Shown in pieces: positions 47,197 through 56,851 of a stretch of DNA of 62,903 nucleotides (the stretch's first letter is position 1; each line of letters starts with the position of its first letter). This DNA comes from Bryobacterales bacterium. GTDB taxonomy: Bacteria; Acidobacteriota; Terriglobia; Bryobacterales; UBA6623. Position numbers and translations under genes: made by a program. The notes under the pieces were generated by a model. That model did no database searches. It saw only the letters and a list, made by a program, of their open reading frames with translations, and was not told the origin of the DNA. The stretch is from contig JAPPMB010000033.1 in assembly GCA_028819255.1 (NCBI GenBank), forward strand, positions 1 through 62,903, given 5' to 3'.

Positions 47197-47565
47197 AGCC
47201 TGGCGCTCGACGAGGTCCGTAGGCGGCGCGAGTCCGGGCGCGGAGGCATGGCGCACGGCGGCGAGCTGGAGACCTCCGTGTATCTGCAGTTGGCTCCGGA
47301 GAAGGTGCAGATGGAAAAAGCGGTCAGGGAGATTGGCATGCCCGATTCGGAATTCATCTGGATGGACTTGACGGAGGGCTCTCCAGTGCATCTGATGGAC
47401 GAACGGACACGCTTCAGCAAGAGCGGTACCCATGGAGATCCCACGATCGCTACGGCGGAGAAGGGAAGGCCGATTTTCGAGGCGGTTGTGGAAGCCTTCG
47501 TTCGCCTGGTTCGCAAGTTCAAGATCCGCCCGCGCGGAGAACGCACCGACTGTCACCAGCAGTAG
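47197..47565 (+). pseudogene. Creatininase-family C-terminal fragment
   Basis: The frame reads GGMAHGGELETSVYLQLAPE, then MDLTEGSPVHLMDERTRFSK, then GDPTIATAEKGRPIFEAVVE. The 'HGGELETS' metal-ligand motif and the 'sGvxGDPTlATaeKGrrif' tail are typical of creatininase-like amidohydrolases. The N-terminal two thirds, including the first metal ligands, is missing and no remnant of it is recognisable upstream. Confidence 0.75.
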
Positions 47566-47723
47566 TCCGGGATCTCAAACGGACACTCTGAATTGTGCGA
47601 AAGCAGGCGGCATCGGCATCGGATGACTGCCCCTTGCATGCCGCGTCCAGTGGAGGCGGGCGCGTTCATGGAGTCGAAGCGAACTCACGGCTGTCAGGCT
47701 TCAAAAGATCTGGGACTCGATCG

Positions 47724-47750
47724 TGATTGCAGTGCAATCATACTGTATGA
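47724..47750. promoter_or_regulatory. Overlapping palindromic operators upstream of FitAB-type pair
   Basis: TGATTGCAGTGCAATCA (47724-47740) is a perfect 17-base palindrome around one central G. It overlaps TCATACTGTATGA (47738-47750), also perfect around one central T. They lie 29-55 bases before the antitoxin ATG and overlap a TATGAT -10-like box at 47746, the layout expected for autorepression by a ribbon-helix-helix antitoxin. Confidence 0.75.
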
Positions 47751-47778
47751 TCGACACTGGCGGGAAGGAGGCCTTGGG

Positions 47779-48024
47779 ATGGCTAGCATCACGATTCGAA
47801 GACTCGACGACACGGTGAAATCCCGCCTACGCCTTCGGGCGGCCTCGAATGGCCGCTCTATGGAAGAGGAAGCGCGGATCATCTTGCGTGAGGCGGTCGA
47901 ACGGGAGCCCGTGCCCGCGAAGGGGCTAGGAACAGCGGTGCATGAACTGTTCAAGCCCTTGGGCGGCCTGGACCTGGAATTGCCGCCGCGCGAGGCCATG
48001 CGCGAGCCGCCGCGATTTGATTGA
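47779..48024 (+). CDS. FitA/VapB-type antitoxin (ribbon-helix-helix)
   Basis: 81 residues: MASITIRRLDDTVKSRLRLR, then AASNGRSMEEEARIILREAV, the FitA-type Arc/MetJ fold, followed by a C-terminal segment (LFKPLGGLDLELPPREAM) that should block the PIN toxin active site. The ATG at 47779 has GGAAGGAGG upstream. The stop overlaps or nearly abuts the toxin start. The operator palindromes at 47724-47750 support autoregulation. Confidence 0.9.
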   Translation: MASITIRRLDDTVKSRLRLRAASNGRSMEEEARIILREAVEREPVPAKGLGTAVHELFKPLGGLDLELPPREAMREPPRFD

Positions 48025-48034
48025 GGCCCAAGCA

Positions 48035-48457
48035 TTGATCGTCTTGGACACGAACGTGGTTTCCGAAGTCATGCGACATGAACCGCGGCCAGGGGTCTTG
48101 GTGTGGATTGACCAGCGAGCGTCACGCGAGCTCTTCGTGACGGCTGTCACGGAAGCAGAGATCCTCGCCGGAATAGCATTGCTTCAGCCAGGCAGGCGCC
48201 GACGGCGCCTCGCCGGAGCCGCAGAACGTACCTTCAGCAATTTGTTCCCGGGACGCGTTCTGCCTTTCGACAGTCCGGCAGCCCGAGCCTACTCCGAGAT
48301 CGTGGCCTCTCGCCGAGCCGCAGGGCGTCCGGCCTCGCTCGCGGACAGCCAGATTGCCGCTGTTGCTCGCTCGCGCGGCATGGCAGTTGCAACCCGAAAC
48401 GTCCGCGATTTTGTGGCCATGGGAGTCGAGATCTTCAACCCGTGGTCGGTTACGTGA
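48035..48457 (+). CDS. FitB/VapC-type PIN-domain toxin
   Basis: 140 residues: IVLDTNVVSEVMRHEPRPGV with the first acidic residue, VTEAEILAGIALL with the second, and SLADSQIAAVARSRGMAVAT then RNVRDF with the last acidic pair, so the PIN metal site is complete. FitB-type PIN toxins are RNases. The TTG at 48035 is preferred, with GAGG eight bases upstream and homologues starting MIxLDTNVxSE; a TTG at 48017 that overlaps the antitoxin stop is the alternative. It forms a pair with the gene before it. Confidence 0.9.
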   Translation: MIVLDTNVVSEVMRHEPRPGVLVWIDQRASRELFVTAVTEAEILAGIALLQPGRRRRRLAGAAERTFSNLFPGRVLPFDSPAARAYSEIVASRRAAGRPASLADSQIAAVARSRGMAVATRNVRDFVAMGVEIFNPWSVT

Positions 48458-48861
48458 CTGGTATGCCGGAGGGATTCGGGCATACAACGAAGCGTTCTTG
48501 AGCTGGAAGGGATCCGGCGTCTGTGCGCTTTGGCGGCGGTGCCGCGTGCCGGTGCCCGCCTCGCTGTGTCCGTGGCGGCGACGCTTGCCATGGCACGAAC
48601 TGTTGAACGATTCAGCTGAGCAATGAGCGCGCGTCCATTGAGGACGACCGTCGGGCCGCGTCCCCCGGCATCACCAAGCAACTCTTCGGCCACTGGCCCG
48701 TCCAATTAGGGCGGGACTCCGCTGGACCGGGGACCTCAGCCGACGGCTACGAACGGCGTCGAGATCTGGCGACTACTGGATCAATACGTCCGGGGACAGA
48801 GAAGACCGTTCAAGACTCGATTCAGTCCGTTTCGGCCGCTCCCGCCGCCAAGGACGAGCAT
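48458..48861. other. No supported gene
   Basis: About 0.4 kb between the toxin gene and the hydrolase pseudogene with no recognisable motif on either strand. Confidence 0.4.
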
Positions 48862-49475
48862 TTGCGCAGAGTCAATGCCTACCGAAGAAGGTTCCGCCCC
48901 CGGGAGGATCTTGGCAAGGAAGCTTACATGTGTGATGAGAGAACCGTCATCGACAGCGAAGAGTACCTGAGCAGGAACGAGATCACGAGACGGCAGTTCG
49001 GAGCTGGACTGGCGGTGCTGTTGACCCGTCCCGCGCATGCTCAGGCCGTGACCGAATCCGATCTCGACGTTAAGACTCCCGATGGCGTGGCGGATTGCTA
49101 CTTCGTGCATCCCTCGAGCGGAAGCCACCCCGGCGTTCTGATCTGGCCCGATGGGTTCGGCCTGCGGCCAGCGATGAGGCAGACGGCCAAGCGGCTCGCC
49201 GCATCGGGATACTCGGTCCTCGTCGTCAATCAGTACTACAGGTCGCAGAGGGCACCTATCGTGAACAGCACGAACTTCGCGGAAGTGCGCGACACGGTCA
49301 GGCCCCTGATGGCATCGCTGAACCCAAGCACCCACGTGACCGACGCAAGGGCCTTCGTCAGCTTCCTCGACAGCCAGCCGTCGGTGGATGGCCGCCGGAA
49401 GATGGGGACGATGGGCTGCTGTTGCAGGGGGGGCCGATCACGATGGTTTGGAGCCGGGCGCCAGAGCATGCTTGA
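48862..49475 (+). pseudogene. Dienelactone hydrolase-family gene, frameshifted and truncated
   Basis: An exported DLH-type protein (TRRQFGAGLAVLLTRPAHAQ signal, then HPGVLIWPDGFGLRPAMRQT and SGYSVLVVNQYYRS) runs in frame to KMGTMGCCCRGG at about 49437. The nucleophile region should read GYCxGGP. In the next frame GGPITMVWSRAPEHA continues and then stops, so the frame breaks in a run of seven G residues near 49428-49434 and the last third of the protein is gone. Confidence 0.8.
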
Positions 49476-49539
49476 TCGCCATCAAGGGGCGCTGCCGCGT
49501 CGCTGAGCTTCCTTGCGTCTCTTGGCGTCTGTCTCCGTG

Positions 49540-50556
49540 CTATGAACCGGGCACGGGGAAGACCGGCTGAACCCAGGCCTTCCGTCCGTTTGAATCGGTG
49601 ATCGTGGCCCGCACGTAGCCATCCCCCGGCTGGAGCCGGTAGCTTACTTCCACGCCTGTTTCCCGAGCCAGGACACGTCCTGCCTTGCCGACGAATACAG
49701 TGCGGTACTGGCGGTCACTTTCCTGCTTGATCTTGACCCGCAGCTGCCCCGCACCGCGACGCATCGCTTCAAGTTTCACCCCGGTGGAAGCATAGAACTC
49801 GCCTCTTCCAACGGCAGCGAGGATCGCCTGTTCTGAGAGTTCCGGCGCGAGCACCTCGACCCAACCTCCACCCGGGTTGGACCGTCCGGGTCCGAACTGC
49901 TTGAACTCGTGGGCATCGTCGACGGCGATCCCGTATAGTTTCCTGCCGGCCGTTAGTGCGCTGTCCCACATTTCTTCCAGACCCCACTCGTTGTTCGTGT
50001 CCGGATGGCTGTTATAGACCTCGAACAAGCCCAGATTCCGAACCCGCACGAGGGTGGCGGCGTCGATAGCCCATGCATCTTGGGGGTGGTTCAGCGAAGG
50101 GACTGCTCCGGCAGCTTGGATGGCGTCGACATTTCCTTGGAGAGTCGACAGGATGTCCTCTCCGAAGAACGGCTCGATCGTTTGTTGCAAGCGGAACGCG
50201 TTGACGTGGACCGGGGCGTCACCGTAATGCGAGGTGACCTCCTCCCCGGTGATCAGCAGGAAGCGATCCTTGGCCCCTAGGAACGCGTCAAGGCCTTGTG
50301 GATCAGTGAAATAGTTGTGGTCCGTTAAGGCGAGGAAATGATAACGGCGCTCCTTGTACCACCGAGTGACGGCATCAGGGGCACTGTCTCCGTCGCTGTT
50401 GATCGTGTGGGAGTGCAGGTTTCCCTTGTACCAATGCAGAGCCGGACCTTGGCTGGGCAACCGGACGGTCCCCGCAACCAATGCTATGACGGCCACGAAG
50501 AATAGGCCGATTCGAACCCGGATGGCCCGCATTGCGAGGTCACGGGCTACCCGCAT
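49540..50556 (-). CDS. Exported PHP-domain metal-dependent hydrolase
   Basis: 338 residues with an N-terminal hydrophobic segment (RIGLFFVAVIALVAGTVRLP). The PHP motifs are NLHSHTINSDG, then FLALTDHN, LITGEEVTS and VPSLNHPQDAW, with histidine and aspartate metal ligands. The C-terminal 90 residues (LRVKIKQESDRQYRTVFVGK) look like a beta-sandwich. PHP proteins usually hydrolyse phosphoesters. The N-terminus with several ATGs is uncertain; the first Met has been kept. Confidence 0.85.
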   Translation of the reverse strand: MRVARDLAMRAIRVRIGLFFVAVIALVAGTVRLPSQGPALHWYKGNLHSHTINSDGDSAPDAVTRWYKERRYHFLALTDHNYFTDPQGLDAFLGAKDRFLLITGEEVTSHYGDAPVHVNAFRLQQTIEPFFGEDILSTLQGNVDAIQAAGAVPSLNHPQDAWAIDAATLVRVRNLGLFEVYNSHPDTNNEWGLEEMWDSALTAGRKLYGIAVDDAHEFKQFGPGRSNPGGGWVEVLAPELSEQAILAAVGRGEFYASTGVKLEAMRRGAGQLRVKIKQESDRQYRTVFVGKAGRVLARETGVEVSYRLQPGDGYVRATITDSNGRKAWVQPVFPVPGS

Positions 50557-51003
50557 CGCTCACCAAGCCGGGCTAGCGATCCCAACTCCCAATTGGAAAA
50601 TGCAATCCGCTCATTCGGCGAAATGGGAAGGTAGGAGCGGAAGAGCAGGCAAGGGTGCGACACGGAGCCCAAGCGTAACAAGGCAAGCCACGGGTGTCAC
50701 CCAAGAGCTGAGTGTTGCCGCAAGCCCTCAGAGAGCCGTCCGCACGTCAGGCCCTCCGCCCCAAAATCCGGGGCTGGGTCCTACGATGGAGTCGCCGGCC
50801 GTTGTGTCGGTAATGGCCGCGCCTGTTGACCTCCTTCCGCGAGCCCAGGTGAACCATCTCAATGAAGTGGGTCGTGTCGAGCTTGACTGGGCCGAGCCAT
50901 GCCCGAATCGTGTTCAGATCCACGCCGCCCCGCGGCAGGTGTGTCGGCCACCGCAGAGGACTATCCCAGGATCGGAAAAAACGAGCATTGACGAGCACCT
51001 CAG
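50557..51003. other. Gene-poor stretch
   Basis: No supported coding sequence; expected to contain the promoter of the PHP-domain gene. Decayed sequence follows. Confidence 0.4.
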
Positions 51004-51140
51004 GTCACCTGCGCCTGGATGATGCTGTTCGCCGCCCAGGCCTCTGCAATCACGCCATCGCCAGCTGTCTCGACACTCGCCGCGAAGTCATCAGGCTGTG
51101 GCGCGAGCACTTCTTCGAGCCCCGGTCAGCTGGCACTGTG
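51004..51140 (+). pseudogene. IS630-type transposase N-terminal remnant
   Basis: The frame includes GLCNHAIASCLDTRREVIRL followed by WREHFFEPRSAG. This closely follows the helix-turn-helix of IS630-family transposases ('GlsnxeIArrLdtrreVVxxWRkRFFExrLaGL'). Neither the catalytic domain nor an upstream part survives. It is unrelated in position to the C-terminal IS630 piece at 32117. Confidence 0.65.
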
Positions 51141-51689
51141 CCTGGCAAGGCGCCGAGGCGGGCGGCACGCGGCGCAAGTTCGTCGGCAACAGCAAGGACG
51201 GCCCTCTCGCAGCGATCGGCCTGTGGACGCTGGAATCCGGAGGAAGGCTTGGCAGCGGCGGAAGGAAGCGCGGGGCGTTCGGTGCGGAACTCGATCCGGG
51301 AGGCCTCGCCTCGGCGGTGGTCCGCGGGCGAGCACTCCCGGAGACTCTACAACGTCGTGCACAACTGCGCCCTGGCCATGGCCCTGCTTGATTCCGCAGG
51401 AACGCGTTCCTCAGTTGGGAGACCGGTTGCCCGATTCGCAGTGCGAGATCGCTGGGTACTGTAGCCGGACAAGGCGGTCGAATGCCGCACGGCAGAGCTG
51501 GGACGCCTTTCATCAGCCTGGGTGCCGCTGGCGTTTCGGGTGGAGGTGCGGTCTTCGGCGTGGGCTTGGGAAAGCTGCGGCGTATCAGTGGACGCTGTTG
51601 CCGGTTGTTGGGAGGTCCTGTGCGTCACTTCTCCGCACGAACGAATCTCTGCACGACTCTGCTGAGCTGGGCGATGAAGACGCTTCCGT

Positions 51690-51920
51690 CTAGAATCGCG
51701 ATTGATCATCCGCTGACCCACCATGGAGGCAACCCGGATCCGATTGAGAAGGTGACGCGGATCAACACCTGCCACGCCGCGCAGGTCGCCGCTTTCCTGG
51801 ACAAGCTGAAGGGGGCCGGGGAGGCTGACGGCACTCTGCTGGACCGCATGGGAGTGCGTCCGGAGTCGATCGGGGACAGCACCGCCCCCCACGAGCACAT
51901 CTCGGACGTGCAGAGGGCCA
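51690..51920 (+). pseudogene. DUF1552 C-terminal remnant
   Basis: The frame has HPLTHHGGNPDPIEKVTRIN, then AAFLDKLKGAGEADGTLLDR and SIGDSTAPHEHISD. This matches the C-terminal third of DUF1552 proteins ('HpLTHHggdpekiekvakIntyhve.fayfLdKLkat.dGdGsLLDhsmvlygS.igds..Hdh.dLP'). The rest of the gene is absent. DUF1552 usually accompanies DUF1588/1592 cytochrome-like genes. Confidence 0.65.
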
Positions 51921-52077
51921 GAAAGCGCGGATTGGCGGCGCGACCGCCTCGTGGAAGGCCTTGGAAAGGGCGTTGAACGCCCCTGCGTTCTGAGCGACTC
52001 GCTTGGAAGGCGTGGCTGCGAGGGCCGCTGGAATCGCCGGTGACGTCCCGGCTTCCAGATCCTGCGCGGTGTCTGGC

Positions 52078-53280
52078 TCAGGCCTTGACTTCGTACTCGC
52101 GCAGGAATTCGGGCGTCAGGTCGATCCCGAGACCGGGGCCGGCAGGGATGCTCCATTCGTCGAGCCCCTGACTCCAGCCGTCGAGAAAGATCTCGTCGTA
52201 CTGACCGGTCTCCCTGTTGCCCTCCTCCATGATGAGGAAGTTGGGTATGGATGCGGCGACATGGATGCTGGCGGCCGTGCAGACTGGCCCGTTCGGGTTG
52301 TGCGGGGCGATCGTGATGTAGCCCGTGTCGGCCAGCGCGGCGATCTTCTTCATGGCCGTGATGCCGCCGGCCCTGGCAACGTCAGGCTGCCAGATGCGAA
52401 CGGCCTGGCGGGCCAGCAGGTCGCGGTACAGGAAATGGCCCTGAATGCCCTCGGCCGTTGCGATCGGAATGTTCGTTGAGCGCTGGAGGGCGGCCAGCGC
52501 GGCAGTGTTCTCCGGTGGCAGCGGCTCCTCGACAAAGAACGGGTCGTAGGGCTCCATTGCACGCAGGATGCGGCCTGCGGATGCGACGTTGAACTTGCCG
52601 TGGCACTCGATGCAGATGTCAAAGTCCGGGCTCGCCTCGCGAATGCCCCGGACCATCTCCCGGACCTCATTGAGCACGGAGGTGGGAAGCTGTCGCGAGG
52701 GCTGAGGGTAGGGCCCGAACGGATCGTACTTCCCTGCGGTTGCCCCCAGCGCCACCAGTTCTTCGGTCCGCCGGCGATAGGCTGCGGCCGTTCGGGGAAT
52801 ATCGCCCCAGCGATACGAGGTGTAGAGCCGGAGGCGGTCCCAGACGCGCCCGCCCAGCAGGTCGTGCACCGGCACGCCAAGATGCTTGCCCAGAATGTCC
52901 CACAGGGCGATGTCGATCGCCGACATCGCGGCGTAGAGCGTGCCTCCGAGGGTGTTCTCCTCGACCGTGTATATGCGACGCCAGATCTTCTCGGTATCCC
53001 ATGCACGTTCCCCCGCGATCAGCTTGCCCAGCGACCGGATCTGCGCCACGGTGGGGGCGACATTCGGCGGGGATGTGCCTTCTCCCCAGCCGTGCAGGCC
53101 GTCCGAAGTCTCGACCCGGCAGACAACGACGTTCCTGCGGGAACCGATCCGGATGACGTATGGGTCCACTCGGGCGATCTTGAGCCTGTCCGGCGCCACC
53201 CGGCCCTCGCCCGTGGCGGCGATGCAGGGAGCCGGCGCGGCAGCCGCCGCGAGGCGAAGAAAGAAATCGCGCCGGTCCAT
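52078..53280 (-). CDS. Exported enolase-superfamily (mandelate racemase/muconate lactonizing) enzyme
   Basis: 400 residues with a twin-arginine-like start (MDRRDFFLRLAAAAAPAP). The capping domain (VCRVETSDGLHGWGEG; LYAAMSAIDIALWDILGKHL) precedes a barrel with ICIECHGKFN, then FFVEEPLPPEN, then ATAEGIQGH as metal-ligand acids, then WQPDVARAGGITAMKKIA and IAPHNPNGP with the catalytic histidine. This is close to the D-galactonate dehydratase/mandelate-racemase branch acting on acid sugars. An exported member is unusual. The ATG at 53280 is preferred over 53301 because it puts the RR motif at the N-terminus. Confidence 0.9.
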   Translation of the reverse strand: MDRRDFFLRLAAAAAPAPCIAATGEGRVAPDRLKIARVDPYVIRIGSRRNVVVCRVETSDGLHGWGEGTSPPNVAPTVAQIRSLGKLIAGERAWDTEKIWRRIYTVEENTLGGTLYAAMSAIDIALWDILGKHLGVPVHDLLGGRVWDRLRLYTSYRWGDIPRTAAAYRRRTEELVALGATAGKYDPFGPYPQPSRQLPTSVLNEVREMVRGIREASPDFDICIECHGKFNVASAGRILRAMEPYDPFFVEEPLPPENTAALAALQRSTNIPIATAEGIQGHFLYRDLLARQAVRIWQPDVARAGGITAMKKIAALADTGYITIAPHNPNGPVCTAASIHVAASIPNFLIMEEGNRETGQYDEIFLDGWSQGLDEWSIPAGPGLGIDLTPEFLREYEVKA

Positions 53281-53565
53281 GGAGCGCACCCATTCTGCCA
53301 CGGACCACTCTCAGGCCCCGATGCAAGTACGCAGCCCTCTTCTTCCGGGCGGTGCAACCCTGCAGTCAGGAGCTGCGCTGAGGGTGAGGGCCTTCCGAGT
53401 TCTTCATGATCTCGGTTCTGGCCGCTTCGGATCCGACCATGTCGCCCGTCGGCGGCCAGGCAAGGGCGTCGCACCACATGGGCAGGATTCCCTTGCCTGG
53501 CGTCCCAATCGCCCGGTTGGCGGTAGTGTAGGGAGAGAATCCTCGCTGGGATCCCTCTCGGAGCT

Positions 53566-55293
53566 TTGAACACCTTCGCCGTCGTCATCCTGGTCGCCCT
53601 CGTCGGAGAGTACTTGCTAGGCGCGGTCTCGGGACTGCTCAGCTCGCGCTCGTTCGGCCATAGAGTGCCGGTCGAGTTCACCGGCGTGTTCAACGACGAC
53701 AAGTACGCCCGGGCGCAGCGCTACACCGCGACGCGCGCCCGGTTCGGCCTCGTCCGCGGGGCGCTTGGTCTCGCGGCGATGCTCACCTTCTGGTTCGCCG
53801 GGGGCTTCGGGTGGCTCGATAGCGTGGTTCGCGGACTCGGCAAGGGCCCGGTAGTCACCGGTCTCTTCTACATCGGGGCCATCATGCTCGCCGGAACCCT
53901 CTTCCAGCTTCCGTTCAGAGCGTGGTCGACGTTCGTGATAGAGGGCCGTTATGGGTTCAACCGCACCACGGCGGGAACGTTCGGCGCCGACCTCTTGAAA
54001 GGCGCGGCTGTCACCGTCGTTCTCGGCGGTCCGCTGCTCGCTGCCATCCTCGCATTCTTCGAGGCTGCGGGACCGCCGGCCTGGATTTGGTGCTGGATTG
54101 CGGTAACCGCGTTCACGCTCGCCGTGCAGTTCATCGGCCCGACGTGGATCATGCCCCTCTTCAACACCTTCACTCCGCTCGATGACGGCAGGCTGCACGA
54201 CGCCATTCTGGGATACGCCCGCTCAGCGGGCTTTCCGCTCGAGGGCATCTTCGTGGTCGACGGCTCGCGGAGGTCTTCGAAGCCGAACGCCTTCTTCACG
54301 GGCTTCGGCAAGCACAAGCGCATCGGGCTGTTCGACACCCTCGTCGAAGAGTACGCCGTAGCCGAGGTGGTGGCGGTCGTGGCCCACGAGATCGGCCACT
54401 ACAAGAAGCGCCACGTCTGGTTGCAGTTGGCGCTGTCGATTGGCCACATCGCGGCGATGCTGTGGATCTTGTCGCTCTTCCTGGGGCAGCAGGGCCTTTA
54501 CGTTGCGTTCGATGTCGCCGAACCCTCTGTCTACGCCGGGCTCGTCTGCTTCACCCAAGTTCGCCACTTTTGTAGAGGCTGAGCTGACCGGCGGTCTTTT
54601 TTGGCGTTGATTTTGCGCAGAATCCGGTCGATGTGCGTCACATATTGTAAATATAATTTTCTTATATTCGTAATTTATTTCTAGTTTATACGTATTGATT
54701 CTTGCGAGGTCTGTGTAGTGCCAAGGGATGGCCGAATTGGCCGGATGGGCTTGCTTTCACCCTCTCGCCTCTGCCACCCTAGTTCTCGTGCTCATCCGGG
54801 CCACCAAGACCCATGTCCTCACCGGTCAGCCCGGCCATGGCTACCCCTTGCCCGCTCGGTTCGCCAAGACGGGAAGGTCCGATAATCAGCGTCGGATCTG
54901 GCCAAGGGCCGCGCAAAATCCGCAAAATGTAGTGCCAAGTGCGCAGGGATCACACGCGCAACCCGTTTCCGGTCACTAACTTACAAGAATTCCAAGTCGC
55001 CAAATGGCGAACTTCGGTTCAGCCTCCTTTTCAGGCCTGTCGACTTGGTCCTGTCGGTCCTCGTACACGTCTTCTCGCGGCGGCACGAGTTCGAGGCCGA
55101 CCGTTTCGCAGCAGAGACTACCGGCAGCGGTGCGCCTCTGGTCGGCGCCCTGAAGAAGCTGGCGGCCGACAACCTCAGCAACCTAACGCCGCACCCGATG
55201 GACGTCTTCCTGCACTATTCGCACCCGCCGGTACTCCAGCGCATCGGCGCCCTTGTGCGGCTGTCGGCGAGATCAGCGTCGCCATTGCGGTGA
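53566..55293 (+). pseudogene. M48 (Ste24/CAAX-type) metalloprotease interrupted by a 464-bp insertion
   Basis: The first part (53566-54553) encodes a Ste24-like membrane protease with several transmembrane helices, RYGFNRTTAGTFGADLLKG, and the zinc site VVAHEIGHYKKRH. It breaks after SVYAGLVCF. The rest resumes at 55018 as SLLFRPVDLVLSVLVHVFSR, then RHEFEADRFAAET, containing the second zinc-ligand region. Removing 54554-55017 and one TTCA restores a continuous frame (VYAGLVCF-SLLFRPVDLV). TTG 53566 is the start, with GGAG just upstream. The family removes C-terminal tripeptides or controls membrane protein quality. Confidence 0.9.
54554..55017. mobile_element. 464-bp non-autonomous insertion element (MITE-like)
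   Basis: The ends are inverted repeats: CCCAAGTTCGCCACTTT on the left and the complement of CCGAAGTTCGCCATTTG on the right, 14 of 17 identical. TTCA flanks both sides (54550-54553 and 55018-55021) as a 4-bp target duplication. It has no transposase; the interior is AT-rich at 54640-54715. Ends starting with CC and 4-bp duplications are known for IS1380-type elements, so it may be mobilised by one. Confidence 0.85.
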
Positions 55294-55885
55294 GGCCGCA
55301 AAGGTTCTGAATCCCGACCCCATCGCCGCGCCGGGTCGGATCCGTAGGCGCATGCGGGATGAGCCTGCCACCGGGCTCCGTGACCTGGCCGTGCACGCCC
55401 CGACCGTGAACCTGCGCACTCGACGGCACTCGGCTGGCGGGCCGAGAGACCTTCCACTACCCAGAGTCGGACCCGCCCGCTCCTGCGAATGGGCTTGACG
55501 CTTGCGCCTATCTTCTGACCTGTCGCGTGGTCAAACGCCCGCCAGTGCAAGCCGCACCGTTCAGCGTGGGATGATTGCCGCACCGTCTCGCCCTTCGCGC
55601 CAGAGTCTTCGGGACGAGGGGCGCGACCAGGTCCAGGCATGGCTGCACCAGTACGGCGGATGCCGGGGCCGGCGCGGGCGGGGCGGCGACCCTTGATGCA
55701 CTCGGAAGTCTTCCCGCAGGGGGTCTGCCCGAAAATCCGACCTTCTTCCCGGTCCATGACGGATCGGCCGAACTGGCGTGAATGGCACCGGCAACCGGAC
55801 CCGGCGCGTCGACCGCCGGATCGGCCGGGTTGCGCGTTCCGGTAGAATCTGCGGCAGCAGCAGACACAGCCTAGGGAGGAAAGTC
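55294..55885. other. Gene-poor stretch
   Basis: No supported gene. TAGAAT at about 55843 may be the -10 for the cyclase gene, leaving a leader of roughly 35 bases. Confidence 0.45.
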
Positions 55886-56851
55886 ATGCGATTCCCCAGC
55901 GTTGCCGCCCCCGCCGCAGCCGCGTTCACCGTCCTGGTCGCGGGTGCCGCTGCCCGCGCCGCCGGCCAGTCGTGGATCCCGCCGTCGCCCGATGAGCGCT
56001 GTCCCAGCCACTGGGGGGCCGACGACGAGCGAGGCGCGGCCAACCACATGGCTCCCGAGACGGTGCTCAAGGCAGCGCGTCTGATACGAGAGGGGCGGGT
56101 GATCGAGCTCGGACAGGTCCTGAGAGGGTCGATGCCGCTCGGCGCCCGCCACTTCGACCTCTACATGAAGCCAACCGGCCCGAACGTGGGTTCGAACCAG
56201 CGCGGCTCGAACGAGGAGCTGGTTGTTGCCGAGATGGGTCAGGTGGGCACGCAGTTCGACGGCTTCGCGCACCAGACGATCGGCGGCAGCCTGTACAACT
56301 GCGTCGATCAGAACGAGATCATGACGCGAGACGGGTTCACTCGGCTCGGCGTCGAGAACGTCGGCACGCTCATGACCCGCGGCGTGCTCATCGACGTGGC
56401 CGCCCTCAAGGGCGTTGAAATGCTTCCCGACACGTACGAGATCACGGTCGACGACCTGCAGCAGACACTCAACCGGCAGGGAGTAACGCTGGAATCGGGC
56501 GACGCGGTACTGATTCACACCGGTTGGGGTGTGCTCTGGGACACCAACGCGGAGCGCTTCATGGCGACCAACCCGGGGATCGGCGTCGCGGCCGCGCAGT
56601 GGCTTGCGGAACAGGATCCCATGCTGCTTGGGGCGGACAACCAACCGGTCGAAGTCTCCCCGAACCCGGATCCGCAGGTGTCGTTGCCGGTCCACCAGAT
56701 CATGCTAGTGGTCCACGGCATCCATCTGGTGGAGCGGATGAAGCTGTATGAATTAGCCGCGGCCGGCGTCTACGAGTTCGCCTTCGTCGTCCAACCGCTC
56801 AAGATCCAGGGTGGCACGGGATCCACCGTCGCGCCGGTCGCGATCTACTGA
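55886..56851 (+). CDS. Exported cyclase-family protein (kynurenine formamidase-like fold)
   Basis: 321 residues with a signal peptide (AAPAAAAFTVLVAGAAARAA). The mature sequence CPSHWGADDERGAANHM is typical of this family. The metal site is GTQFDGFAHQ, a variant of HxGTHxDxPxH in which the first two histidines are replaced (QVGTQFD). Further motifs are DAVLIHTGWG and AFVVQPLKIQGGTGSTVAPV. These enzymes hydrolyse amides or lactones with a divalent metal. The ATG at 55886 has a strong GGGAGGA eight bases upstream. Confidence 0.9.
   Translation: MRFPSVAAPAAAAFTVLVAGAAARAAGQSWIPPSPDERCPSHWGADDERGAANHMAPETVLKAARLIREGRVIELGQVLRGSMPLGARHFDLYMKPTGPNVGSNQRGSNEELVVAEMGQVGTQFDGFAHQTIGGSLYNCVDQNEIMTRDGFTRLGVENVGTLMTRGVLIDVAALKGVEMLPDTYEITVDDLQQTLNRQGVTLESGDAVLIHTGWGVLWDTNAERFMATNPGIGVAAAQWLAEQDPMLLGADNQPVEVSPNPDPQVSLPVHQIMLVVHGIHLVERMKLYELAAAGVYEFAFVVQPLKIQGGTGSTVAPVAIY

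Noticed and set aside
49428..49434. Programmed frameshift at the G run of the hydrolase
   Set aside because: The product after the shift still stops after about 15 residues and lacks the rest of the fold; a pseudogene is more likely.
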